Assembly (NCBI GenBank): GCA_039720395.1
Contig: CM077827.1
Coordinates: 13,059,615 to 13,123,614, forward strand
Source: Liquidambar formosana
Taxonomy: Eukaryota; Streptophyta; Magnoliopsida; Saxifragales; Altingiaceae
Direction: 5' to 3'
DNA: 64,000 bases
Positions 34,998-45,451 of this stretch are shown here, piece by piece; the stretch's first letter is position 1; each line of letters starts with the position of its first letter. The position numbers and the translations under genes were made by a program. The notes beneath the pieces were generated by a model. That model was not told the DNA's origin and made no database searches. It was given only the letters and a program-made list of their open reading frames with translations.

Positions 34998-37900
34998 ATG
35001 ATTATGCATAATACAAAATACATATGGGCTGGTAATTATGGTGTAGTTGAATGATTCAAAAATCTGGAAAATTTTTTCTGCATAATTGGTTTTCCTCCAT
35101 GGCTGAACCTTGGGTTTGGAACCCAAGGTCAATTCTCTTCTACTCCTCTTCTAATTGATGGTTAAGTGTATCCATGGATGCAATAGGTTGCATAGGGTTT
35201 GAGTTTGGAGAAGAAGAATAAGGAAACTAGGGTTTTATAAAACTGTTATGAACAGTTTTCATGGTTGCCATGAAAAACCGTCATCTTGTTTTGCCTGCCG
35301 AATTCAGAGTTCTTCTCCAAAATTTTCGAGCCATATATGGTTAGAAAGCTCTTTGAATAAGCTTTCCAACCCAACAAACGATGCGTCAATCCGAGTTCTG
35401 TAGTGAAAGTTATGAATTTTTACTACAGGCTGTATGGAAAGACAGTTTTGCTCGGGAATGATGCAATAGCCACAACTTTGAGTTATTGATGGAGATCAAA
35501 GGCATGGCAATGGTTGCCACCACTTGGGTTATGTTCTAGACATGGTAGGGAAAGGTTCCCAAGCATTTAGATGCATCATAATTGGATTAAGATGCTAGAA
35601 TAGAAGGAAGAAGGAGAAGAACACCATGGAGGCTGAATCTGGGTTTTAGAACCCTAAGGTTCTTGCAATTAATTCTAATTAAAGCTGCTGTATTTATGAT
35701 GGAAGATCATTGTAGGATCATTATATATCATGGTATATGATTTTCTTTAAGTTTCAAAAAGGTTTTGATGGAAAAAGATTCAAAAAGTTTGAAAATTTTT
35801 CATAAACAGCATAGCAGATTTTCTCTGCAGAAAAGTCATCAATGGAGTTTTGATTAGAACTTGAGTTAGGGAACTCCAAATTGCATGAAACCAATTGCAT
35901 TAGTTTCCTAAGACATGTAGGATACTGGGAAAATTCGTTTGGTAGCCTAATGCATTTATCTTGCTGGGTTTTAAATCAATTTCTGACCATGGACAGTGTG
36001 CTGTCAAATTCTGGGCAGCCTACTGTTGTTTTAATTGTTTAGAACAATTGGTGATGATTTGATCATCCAAACCTCTTCTATTAGCTTAGTATTTCATGTA
36101 GGGACATGATACAAAAGCTGGTTTCAATGGAGGAGTCGAATTGATAAGGATTTAGAAGCTATTGTGACCTTCAAGGTCTGCAACAATGGCTCCAGCAATG
36201 GGTTTTGGAAACCCTGATTGTTCTTAATGATGGCAGCCACTTCCACCTCTTCTCACGTGTCCAAGGGCTTGTCCCACACCCCTAGGATGTTCTCCCATGA
36301 CTGGCCATGGCCTCCCACAGTCGTTGGTGGCCATGGCAGCCTAGCCAAGCTCAGGCAGCCCCCTGGTAGTGACGGCTGCATAGAGTTAAGGATGAAACCC
36401 TAATTTTGAGTTAATGATGAAACCCTAATTTCATTATGGCATTAATTAAAACCCTAATTGGAATATTAATTACCTTAATTAAGAGTTAATGATTGGTCAT
36501 TAAATGACCAATCATGGTTATTAATTGTTAGGGCATAATTAATACCATTAATGATGTCTAGGGTTAGGGTTTTTGATAACCCTAATTAGTGTAATTAATT
36601 AAGGGTAATAAATACCCTATTTGGCATTAATTAAACCCTAATCCCTTTTATTAAATAGCGTATGAACCTAGGGTTTTAATGATTGGTCATTAAATGACCA
36701 ATCATAAGGCATTTAATGATTAGGGCTTGCATTTAGGGTTTAGGGTTATGCATTTAGGGTTTAGGGTTTTAGGAAACCCTAATACACTAATTCATCATTT
36801 AATTGATTTTATTTAATTCCCATGTTAATTATTTAATTAATATTGATTAATTTTATAATGTTTTAAATGGTTTAAAATACAAATGGGGATTAAATTAAAA
36901 TCTAGAAATTCTTAATTAAATGAAATCGTTTTGTTTAATTAAGGAAACCCTAATATTGGATATTAGAGTTATTTTAGGAAACTTTATATGTTTCTATTAA
37001 TTTGATTAATTGAAACTAAATGTCTTAAATGTTAAGACTTTATTTAATTCTGGATATTTTTGTTTAAAACCTAATAAGATTAGGATGCATTAATGAGATT
37101 AATGTAAATCATTCAAGAGAATTACCATAATGCCCATATGTCTTAATGCTTACAGTTTTTCTTTACATTATGCAATGAGATTGTATGTATGTGTTTGGAT
37201 GATGATTATGGACTATACCCCTTAAACCAATTGTGATTGGCCGTCTTATGAATGGGTTGTAATAATTTTTCAAGAGTTGTAATTTTATTATGGTGATGTA
37301 ATTTATTATTTAGGGCTTGCATGCCACCTTCCCTCTCTCTCTATCATTCTCTTATGTACCCCACATTCCCCTTATGTATCCCTTTCTATATATTATGTAA
37401 ATGTTATGTAATCGAGAGCGCACTAAGGAGCATGGTGGACCCAAAGGAGTATGATGGAGCCCAACAAGCCAATGGTGGAGACCAACATGCCAATGGTGGA
37501 GACCATCAAGCCAAGGGAGCAGATTGAAGGACCTGAAAGCTTAGAGAAGTTCTTCAAGAAAGCATGCATGTTACGAATGGTTTATTTTACGATCACCTAC
37601 ACCCACCTTAGACCTTGGATTCAATCTATTGGCTTGGATTGAATCCTCTCAAAGTCCATAATCATCATAGTGGGAGCTTTAATTTATGAGATAATTGTTT
37701 TAGCTCCAATACCATAGTTTGGTATATGTTACCTATTCACTTAGGGACTAATATCAAAATATGGTACTTTATATATGTTGATATATAATAGCATGCGATG
37801 TATGATTTATAATAGCATGAGATGTATGATTATAAATAGCATAATTTATATGTTTAAATTTTGATACATAAGATGCATGTTAATTTGATGAGACCCTTTA

Positions 37901-38438
37901 AAACCCCTCTTATTTAATATTAAGTTGAAAATGGAGAAGTCATTGAGGAATGAATTCTTCATTGCCTTCCATCATTATAGGATCATCTAACGTCCCTTAA
38001 TGTGGGTACCTGGCTACAGACATGTAGGAGCTACCCATGTTAAAGACATTACTTGAAACTATCAAATATGAGATATCATGGGGTGCCTAAACTGGTATAT
38101 ACCAAGAAACTAACATGTGAGGTATATATTTAGCGAAACATACCTGTGTGAATGATGGGTTTAACTTAACTAGGGAAGTATTCCAAGAAACTAACATGTG
38201 AGGTGTATGTTCCCTAGAGGCAAAACGATTGGAACTTGCTTATGAAGCAATAGACAAAGAGTTGTCTTTTTATTGTGGGTTAGAAGCCAAGAAACTAACA
38301 TGTGAGGCTTCTAGGTCACAGTGGGACCCCAATCCCCATTAGGAATGAGATTCCCGAATTCCATTAGAGGGTGTATGGAATTTAATAAAATAGTGGGAGG
38401 TACCATATGATTAAAGACCCAATCATTATGGATAAAAA
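34998..38438 (+). other. Untranslated leader of Copia B
   Basis: Homologous to the leader of A throughout. Near-palindromes are at 36489-36515 and 36679-36705. The telobox-rich block covers about 36390-36790. Confidence 0.75.
38096..38313 (+). other. Three consecutive RNA hairpins before gag (B)
   Basis: Hairpins at 38096-38128, 38173-38214 and 38281-38313 carry the same 17-nt loop and the same three stems as A. Confidence 0.85.
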
Positions 38439-41365
38439 TGAAATCTAATTCTCTGTTGATGTAGATTACCTAATTACTCACCTCAAAACCCCTATTTCCT
38501 AATATATAGGATATTGATAGTTTGACTAAACCCAATTTCTTTGATTGACTTAGGAAATTGAGAATTGTTCTTAATTTCAAAAGATTGTTCATATGCTATT
38601 AGGCCTTTTCTTAAAGGCCCTCCATAAAACATCCTAAGAAGAAAAAGGCACTACGCACAATTGGCATCTTGTTGCCATGCTATATGATAGTATTGATGAC
38701 TAATGAGCTTCAGAAGCAAAATTAGTCAATGTAGGTGCCTTTGATGTCCTACATCACATACAAAGGTTGTATAGTGAGTAAAATAATACTATAAAGTATA
38801 GTACTTATAGAGGACTTCTTCTAGACTAGGATGTAATAAAAGTTGTTTATTAATAATCATTCTTTTGAAAAATGATTAATCACATAGAATAGCTTGAGAA
38901 GCTAGATGTGATTTAAAATGGAAGCATAGAGGAAAGCAAGTCTTGAAAAGTCAAAGACAAAGAAATATAATTATTTTGTAGTAAATATAAGGTATTGTAA
39001 AGGGAACTTGATAAAGTATCAGTCTTCCTAGAAGAACCAAACTTTTGAAGTTTTGGTTCATGCTCTAAACTAAATTGTTGGTTAGTTCTGCTTCTTGGTT
39101 TTTGGATTCTAGTATAATCTAAATCGAAGTAGAAAGTTAAGTAGATAATAAGTTACCTTTAAAAATTTTTAATAGAGCAAGAGTTGCTAGATTAATTTTG
39201 GGAACTTATTTCTTAACTAAGTCATTTAAGACATTCTAGAAATTTGATTTCCGAATTTAAATGACTAATTAGAGCGAATGCAACGTATTCCGAGAATACA
39301 AGAGATGTAGAGACTCTCATTTAAAGGTAACGATTATGACTTGGTTATGAGATGACCAAACCCATCTTTTACTTGGTTAAGTGAATGAGTTACATTTATA
39401 ATTTGACTATACATTGTGATGTATACAGTCATGTAGAGCATGCATTCAATTATAGTAGACTCATCTTAGAATACCATAGCTCAATGGTGAATCTAAGAGA
39501 ACAAATTGAACCCTATTAAGATATGGTTTGATCCATGATGAGTTTTACTAATGTATCCATCTAGGATATACCTTAAAATTGCTACATATTGATAATTTAG
39601 GGTTCACTCCAGTTTTGTCCCAATTATATCAGATATGATATGGGAAGAAACCCAACTTAAAGAAGTTAAGGCTTGGGCTTGTGCTACGTATGTTTGGAAA
39701 CATAATGTAGACAATCTGGAAATACGGTCAAGTAAGTGTTGAATTGTGGTATATCCCAAAAGTGGTTGGGATAGTATTTCTATTACCCTAATGAACAAAA
39801 GTTGTCCATTAGGATGTTTGCTGGATTTTCTTGAGAAAGAGTTCATTCAAGAAAAATGCAAAAGTAGATATAATTTATAGAATTGTCTATAAAGCCACAA
39901 ACGAACAAAGATCCAACCCTTGTCTCTGTTGAGACAAAACCCTTAACTACACTACAATCTTTTCATAGATCAAATTGGATATTTCTTAACATAAGAGAGA
40001 TATTGTATCTCTATTAGAATGTGAAAGAATTGTTCTTTGGTGATAAAGATCACCAAGATAATCCTATTGATTATGACTAGACGATGTTTCACATCAACTC
40101 GAGAAATGACTAAGAGTCATTAAATCCAATATGGATAGGTAGAGACCTAAAAGGCTTGGCTATTTAAGAATGTTTTCAACATAGGCAAAAAGTTGTCTAT
40201 AAAGAAACTTGTTTGATAATAGTTATGCTGAAATCCATTTGGATCTTGTTATCTATAAACACACATTTTGAATATGAGATATGTCAAAAAGGATATAAAG
40301 ATGTTATATCAAATGGTGAAAAACCATAAAAGTGTGTAAGTTATAGAAGTCTATTAATAGACTACAAGGTTCTCATAATTAGAACATCTATAAAGTTGAA
40401 GTAATCAAATTGTTTGATTTCTCTCATTGTATAGATGGACCATGAGTGTATAAAAGGTTAGTGGGAGTGCGATCGTTTTTCTTTATCCTAAGTATAGATG
40501 ACATCCTAATCATTATGAATGATATATGAATGACATCCTAATCGTTTTGGTTTTTGGAGAAAAACTAATTCATGAAAGATTTGGTAGAAGCATCCAACAA
40601 GATCTATAGAGATAGATCATATAGATTGCTAAGTATCTCCAAGTCATCAAACATAGTTGAAATGTTGAAGGAGTTCAACATGGAGAATTCTAAGGGAGGT
40701 CTGATTTACTTCAGATAAGAATTCATTATTCAAGGGCATGTGCCCTAGGATAACACAAGTAAGGTTCTTAAAGTGTTAAGAAGCCTTATTCTACACTATG
40801 TATTGAACCTGATATCTATTATGTTGTAATTGTTACAAATAGTTATCAGTCAATTCAAATTTGGAATATTGGATTGTATATGGAAATTGTAAACTCATAG
40901 TAGATGGGTATATGGATTTGGATGTAATCCATATGGGGTATATTTTATATTCACTTTAGTTGGTGAAATACTTAATGGAAGAACTGTATGAAAGATACAG
41001 TGGATTCCATTATTAAGGGTGAATTAATTGTCGCATTGTCTAGAAGACTGTTTGGATCTATAAGTTCATTTAGAACTTGGAGTTGTTCCTTCCATTGAGT
41101 TGCCCACACCTTGTTTTGTGACAACAATGGGTCAATAGCTCAAGTATAGGAATCACGGTCTCATCAAAAGTCCAAACACATAGAGCGGCAATTCCAAGTG
41201 ATTAGAGGAATCATTGGAAAAGGTAATAGATACATTACAGAAGATATTATCTACATAAGTTTTTGTAGACCTACTGACTAAAGCTTTAGAACATAATTGG
41301 TTATGTCTAAGACCAACATCTTGAGAAGATAGGTATGCGATACATGGTCAATTGGCTTTAGTGCA
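38439..41365 (+). pseudogene. gag-pol: Ruined Copia gag-pol of element B
   Basis: Collinear with the remnants of A and with the same stops, for example the run of stops right after the start codon at 38439. No complete domain survives. Small extra substitutions separate it from A. Confidence 0.85.
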
Positions 41366-41375
41366 AGTGGGAGAT

Positions 41376-41995
41376 TGTTAGGATTATGCCCTAGAGCCAA
41401 TCATGGAGATGATTGTTTAGGGATTAGGAACAATCATTTGATTTAATTTATGTATGTCAAATTTATTATTGATTTAATAAAAGGGCTTATTCTATTATGT
41501 TTATATGCATCATTTATATTTACATAATATGTCCATGGAGTTAGAGTTGAGAATATGGAATTACAAAGAGTTGTAATTTTGAGACTATAGATATATCTCT
41601 GTACTAAACTCCTAAAGCATTCCTAGTTGAAGGTTCACTATGATGGACAGTAATGAACCATAGGACTAGCACTTGTTAGGCTGACTCTATAGGAGGATAG
41701 CTAGTCTCAAGCTATTTGTGTGGAGACACTACAACCAACAAGTGGGTGCCTATTACGAGAATAGGTACACTAAATGTGACCAAAGATATGAGATAAACTG
41801 AATGGAGTTTTTTCCTGCCTGTCAATCAGTTTCTCATTGTTATAGTGGTACAAGTAATCCTTAGACCTGAGACACCATAGTTGCCTTATGCATGTAGCTT
41901 TAGAAGTTTGATAACACTAAGTGCAGATCCTATTCAGGGATCTGCAAAGGTGTTCATTGGCCCTACTGCTATGTGTATGAAGGCATGTGAGTGAT
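41376..41995 (+). repeat. 3' LTR of Copia B, first part
   Basis: It follows the PPT AAGTGGGAGAT and runs into the left end of C, ending with the TSD GTGAT. Confidence 0.95.
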
Positions 41996-42522
41996 TGTTG
42001 TCCCAAGTAAACAACCCTAGAGGGGGGGGTGAATAGGGTTATTGGCCAATTAAAAAATATGATAGCAAGCTAAAATCAGATTATGGCAAATAGAGATATT
42101 CTCAATAATAAACAGTAAAGAGAATAAGAGAAAGAGAATGCAAACACAAGATTTAACGAGGTTCAGCCTTCCCGCCTACGTCCTCGCCTCAAGAGCTCGC
42201 TTGAGGATTCACCAATCCACTATCACTCTCCTTCAAGGTGGAGCAGCAAACCTTTACAAATCAAGTGCTTTCAACCAACACTTGTTCAGCCACACTTCCT
42301 CAAGTGCAAAGAATGGGGTTATCACCAACCCTTGATTACAAGTTTGTAGAGATGTAATGTGTGTACAAAGAAACTCTCTTTAAGAGTGAATAACACAGAG
42401 ATTAAAGCTCAGCTCTCTTCTAATTGATTTGCTCAATGAATGCTCTTAATGAATTTAGGGCTAGAAGAATGAAAACAATGAATTCTCTTGTATTGATCCT
42501 CATAAATGCATTTGAATCATTG

Positions 42523-42530
42523 TTTATATA
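42523..42530 (-). promoter_or_regulatory. TATA box in left LTR of C
   Basis: TATATAAA on the minus strand. The palindrome array lies 119-273 bp upstream. Confidence 0.7.
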
Positions 42531-42648
42531 GGCATTAGGCATAATATGACCGTTTGGTGCAATAAATGCCGGGAAAGAGCCGTTTGGTGGCATTTAATGC
42601 CTCAACAACCTTTCAAAAACTAGCCGTTGGAGTTCTGAGATCGCACAA

Positions 42649-42803
42649 TCAGTCGACTGAATACTCAATTCAGTCCACTGATTTGCTAAATCAGTCGACT
42701 GAATTGGGAATTCAGTGGACTGATTTGAGCAGAACCAAAAGACAGGAGCAGGGGACCTCTTCTGCTTAAATGAGTCGACTGATTTGAGAAAGGAGTCGAC
42801 TGA
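42649..42803 (-). promoter_or_regulatory. Phased palindrome array in LTR of C (left copy)
   Basis: Six 12-bp motifs related to TCAGTCGACTGA start at 42649, 42670, 42691, 42712, 42771 and 42792. Spacing is 21 bp, with one 59-bp gap. The palindrome is kept while the 9-bp spacers vary. Confidence 0.8.
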
Positions 42804-43277
42804 AATGGGCAGAAATGAACTATAATGGATATATCACAAATTTAAATCGATCAAGTTCATTTGTATCAACTTAGGCCTTGTTCAAGTGATAAATTAAGTT
42901 TACCCAAGGATCCTAAGGTCCATCTAGGTCAATGGAGCGATCATTTGAGCAATCAAGTACATCAAAAACCTAATAACCTCACTCATAGCTATATAAGTAT
43001 CTTCATTGACGATGCTAGCTTGGTTTTGAGTGATCGTAGGTCTTTTGCATGCTTTCTATGCTCGTATGTTCTTGCGCTTGATTGTCCTTGATATCATAAG
43101 CATGTGTGCTTTGAGTTCCATGATATGCATATATCTTTATGCTTCTTTTGGATCCATATGCTCGAGTACCTAGCTTTGATTATAATCTTGACAAATAAAC
43201 CATTAGTACTTACATCGATCCTTTGTTATCATCAAAATCTCGGATATGCCCTTGGTTATATAACCTTGGGGCCAACA

Positions 43278-43291
43278 ATCTCCCCCTTTTT
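43278..43291 (-). other. Polypurine tract of Copia C
   Basis: The minus strand reads AAAAAGGGGGAGAT directly before the 3' LTR. Confidence 0.9.
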
Positions 43292-43598
43292 GATGATGAC
43301 AAACTATTGATGTATATAGCAGGTAGGGAAATAAAGCACATGATATATATGGAGCAAGCTCCCCCTCACAATATGCATAGTTGAAATGCAAGTAATAAGC
43401 AATGAGCACAAAGCATTGTAAAGCAAATAAACTGATTATAATCAACTGTGGAAATAGTTCAAAACATAACCAAAAAGTCATAAGTTACCAGTTATAGATA
43501 ACTAGGAATGTGTCAAGTCATTGTGTGTTCAAAATAAGTTAGATGTTCAAGATACATCAATCAAAAAATATCTCCCCCTTTTGTCATCAGACAAAAAG

Positions 43599-44981
43599 CT
43601 AGGGGTCCAAGTCAATATGCTCGGGAAGACCAGGTGCGTCCGCATCTTCAGGGGCAGGAGGTGGTGGTGGAGGCGGTGGTGCATTGCGACGGGCATATCG
43701 CTCAATGGCTGTCAATGAGTTACGCACAGTGCGTATATCAGTCTCTGTCCTGGCAAGACACTGGTCCACCTGAGTCGTAAAGATATCACCATAACGCTTC
43801 AAGGTGTCCATATCATTCTCGATTTGTGTCTGACGGTTCTCAAGAGCCAAGAGACGAGTGCCAATGCCATCCATAGAGACCTGCAAACCCTGTATAGCTG
43901 TCAAAATGGTCTGAACACCAGCAGGAGGAATAGTAGGCTGCTGTGGAGGCTCAACATCCATGCCATGCTCACCAGGCTCCTCATGTGGCTGCTGCTCTTC
44001 TTCACCAGGAGGAACAGGGTCATCAGCCTCCTGTTCTTCATCGGTCACCTCATCCGGATCATCTTTCGGTACCCAACCCCTAGAAGTAAACTTGTAGTGC
44101 ATTTGTTTGAGAGTCATATCGGAGTAGGTGTTAGTGTGAGAAATGGCGACTACGGCTTCCTCATCAAGAGGTATATGGAAATGTTCAAAAACACGAGTCA
44201 AAGCGAAACCGTAGGGGAGACTAGCCACTTTCTTCTTTTGGCAATCGACAATATGATTGGAAATGATAAAAGGCAAGTCAATGGGAATGGTATTCATGAT
44301 GCACCAAATAAGAAAAATATCGAAATATGAGACATGGTCACGTCCGCCACCCCGTGGAAGGATGTTGTACGTAATCATGTGATGAATCAATCGAGCATTG
44401 AGAGTTAATTCTTTGGCTTTGGGTTTAAAACGATTTGCAATATCATTCCGACCACAGATTTGATTAAGGGCTTGGATAGGATCATACCCTTGAAAGTGAG
44501 TCCACTCGTTGGTCACAAGGATTTGATGTTGACCACGAGGAATATGAAAGATTTGGGCAAGAAGGTTTTGATCCATAGATATAATTCTACCACCAACTTG
44601 AGACCAAAGGATGTGATTATTAATATAGTCAAGATTGGTGTAAAAGATGCGCACAAGATAAGTATACATGGGTTTTTTCAGAAAAATGAATGAATCCCAA
44701 CCCAAAAGACGGAAATAATTTGCAATGAGAACGAAATGCTCTTCAAAGAAATCCAAAGGGGCATATTTACCGAAGACGACGGTGCGACGACTGAAGTCCT
44801 CATCAAACTTGCGCTGTGCATCGAGAGAAACAAACTCTCCGCCTTCCTCTTCGTCGGGTTGTTGTTCAACGGGTGGTTGCACCGGCGGTGGAGGAGGATT
44901 TGGAACCCTGGGTCGTAAGTTTCGCGATGAACCTTCACCGGTGTGAGGGCGTTTGGCTGGATTCTTCGTCTTGGGAGCCAT
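43599..44981 (-). CDS. Third ORF of Copia C (plant transposon-protein-like, coiled coil)
   Basis: An intact 460-residue ORF in sense orientation between pol and the 3' LTR, the place of env in retroviruses. It has a basic, proline-rich N-terminus (MAPKTKNPAKRPHTGEG), then a globular part of about residues 50-290. The pattern there (LNARLIHHMITYNILPRGG, DHVSYFDIFLIWCI, DLPFIISNHI) resembles the 'putative plant transposon protein' family (PF20167-type) as I remember it. An acidic linker follows, then a predicted coiled coil (about 355-430, heptad-like LQVSMDGIGTRLLALENRQTQ) and a run of prolines near the end. I see no clear signal peptide or transmembrane helix, so it is not an evident envelope protein. 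Function unknown. A TATA box and palindrome array lie just upstream. Confidence 0.8.
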   Translation of the reverse strand: MAPKTKNPAKRPHTGEGSSRNLRPRVPNPPPPPVQPPVEQQPDEEEGGEFVSLDAQRKFDEDFSRRTVVFGKYAPLDFFEEHFVLIANYFRLLGWDSFIFLKKPMYTYLVRIFYTNLDYINNHILWSQVGGRIISMDQNLLAQIFHIPRGQHQILVTNEWTHFQGYDPIQALNQICGRNDIANRFKPKAKELTLNARLIHHMITYNILPRGGGRDHVSYFDIFLIWCIMNTIPIDLPFIISNHIVDCQKKKVASLPYGFALTRVFEHFHIPLDEEAVVAISHTNTYSDMTLKQMHYKFTSRGWVPKDDPDEVTDEEQEADDPVPPGEEEQQPHEEPGEHGMDVEPPQQPTIPPAGVQTILTAIQGLQVSMDGIGTRLLALENRQTQIENDMDTLKRYGDIFTTQVDQCLARTETDIRTVRNSLTAIERYARRNAPPPPPPPPAPEDADAPGLPEHIDLDP

Positions 44982-45066
44982 TGTTGAGAGAGTTTTGGAG
45001 GTTAGAGAGAGAGAGAAGTGAAAACGTCGCGGGAATGGGTGTGATTTGAAATGAAAAGCCGCGTGT

Positions 45067-45078
45067 TATATATATATA
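45067..45078 (-). promoter_or_regulatory. TATA box upstream of the third ORF
   Basis: A TATATATATATA run lies 86 bp upstream of the ORF's start codon. The short GA-rich stretch between them (44981-45030) would be the 5' UTR. Confidence 0.55.
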
Positions 45079-45089
45079 GAATCGCAGAT

Positions 45090-45345
45090 TCAGTCGACTG
45101 AATCACCATTTCAGTCGACTGAATTGTCCTGGGAAAGACTCCAAAGGCTACTGCCTGAATCAGTGGACTGAAAATCCATTTCAGTCGACTGATTTGGCAT
45201 TTCAGTCGACTGAAATGTCAATTGAGTCGACTGAATCAGCCAGTAGGTAATAGAAATGGCAGGGCTTGATTCAGTGGACTGAAAAGCCAATTCAGTCGAC
45301 TGAATCACCATTTAAGTCGACTGAATTGTCTTTTCAGTAGACTAA
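45090..45345 (-). promoter_or_regulatory. Phased palindrome array upstream of the third ORF
   Basis: Ten 12-bp motifs related to TCAGTCGACTGA start at 45090, 45111, 45160, 45181, 45202, 45223, 45271, 45292, 45313 and 45334. Seven of nine intervals are exactly 21 bp, the others 48 and 49. This is the same motif and phasing as in the LTR, placed directly upstream of a TATA box. Confidence 0.85.
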
Positions 45346-45451
45346 ATCACCAGGAAATTCAGTTTTAACTTAAAATTTTGAGAGAATGTGAGTGAAATGA
45401 GATTTACCACATAGAAAATGTCAAGACAAGAATAGAAAACAAAGACATGCA

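Larger units (their letters stand above)
41996..43277 (-). repeat. 3' LTR of Copia C (left)
   Basis: 1282 bp, starting TGTTGTCCC and ending GGCCAACA on the + strand. The minus-strand TATA box is at 42523-42530. A palindrome array lies upstream of it. Three short + strand ORFs inside are repeated exactly in the other LTR because the sequence is, and are not genes. Confidence 0.95.

Noticed and set aside
42138..43310. Short + strand ORFs (65-76 codons) in the left LTR of C, repeated exactly at 50534-51742
   Set aside because: They are identical only because the two LTRs are identical; they are antisense to the element and have no recognisable domain.
45111..45311. Minus-strand ORF with repeated Q-S-T-E
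   Set aside because: It is the translation of the 21-bp palindrome array; the open frame follows from the period being a multiple of three.
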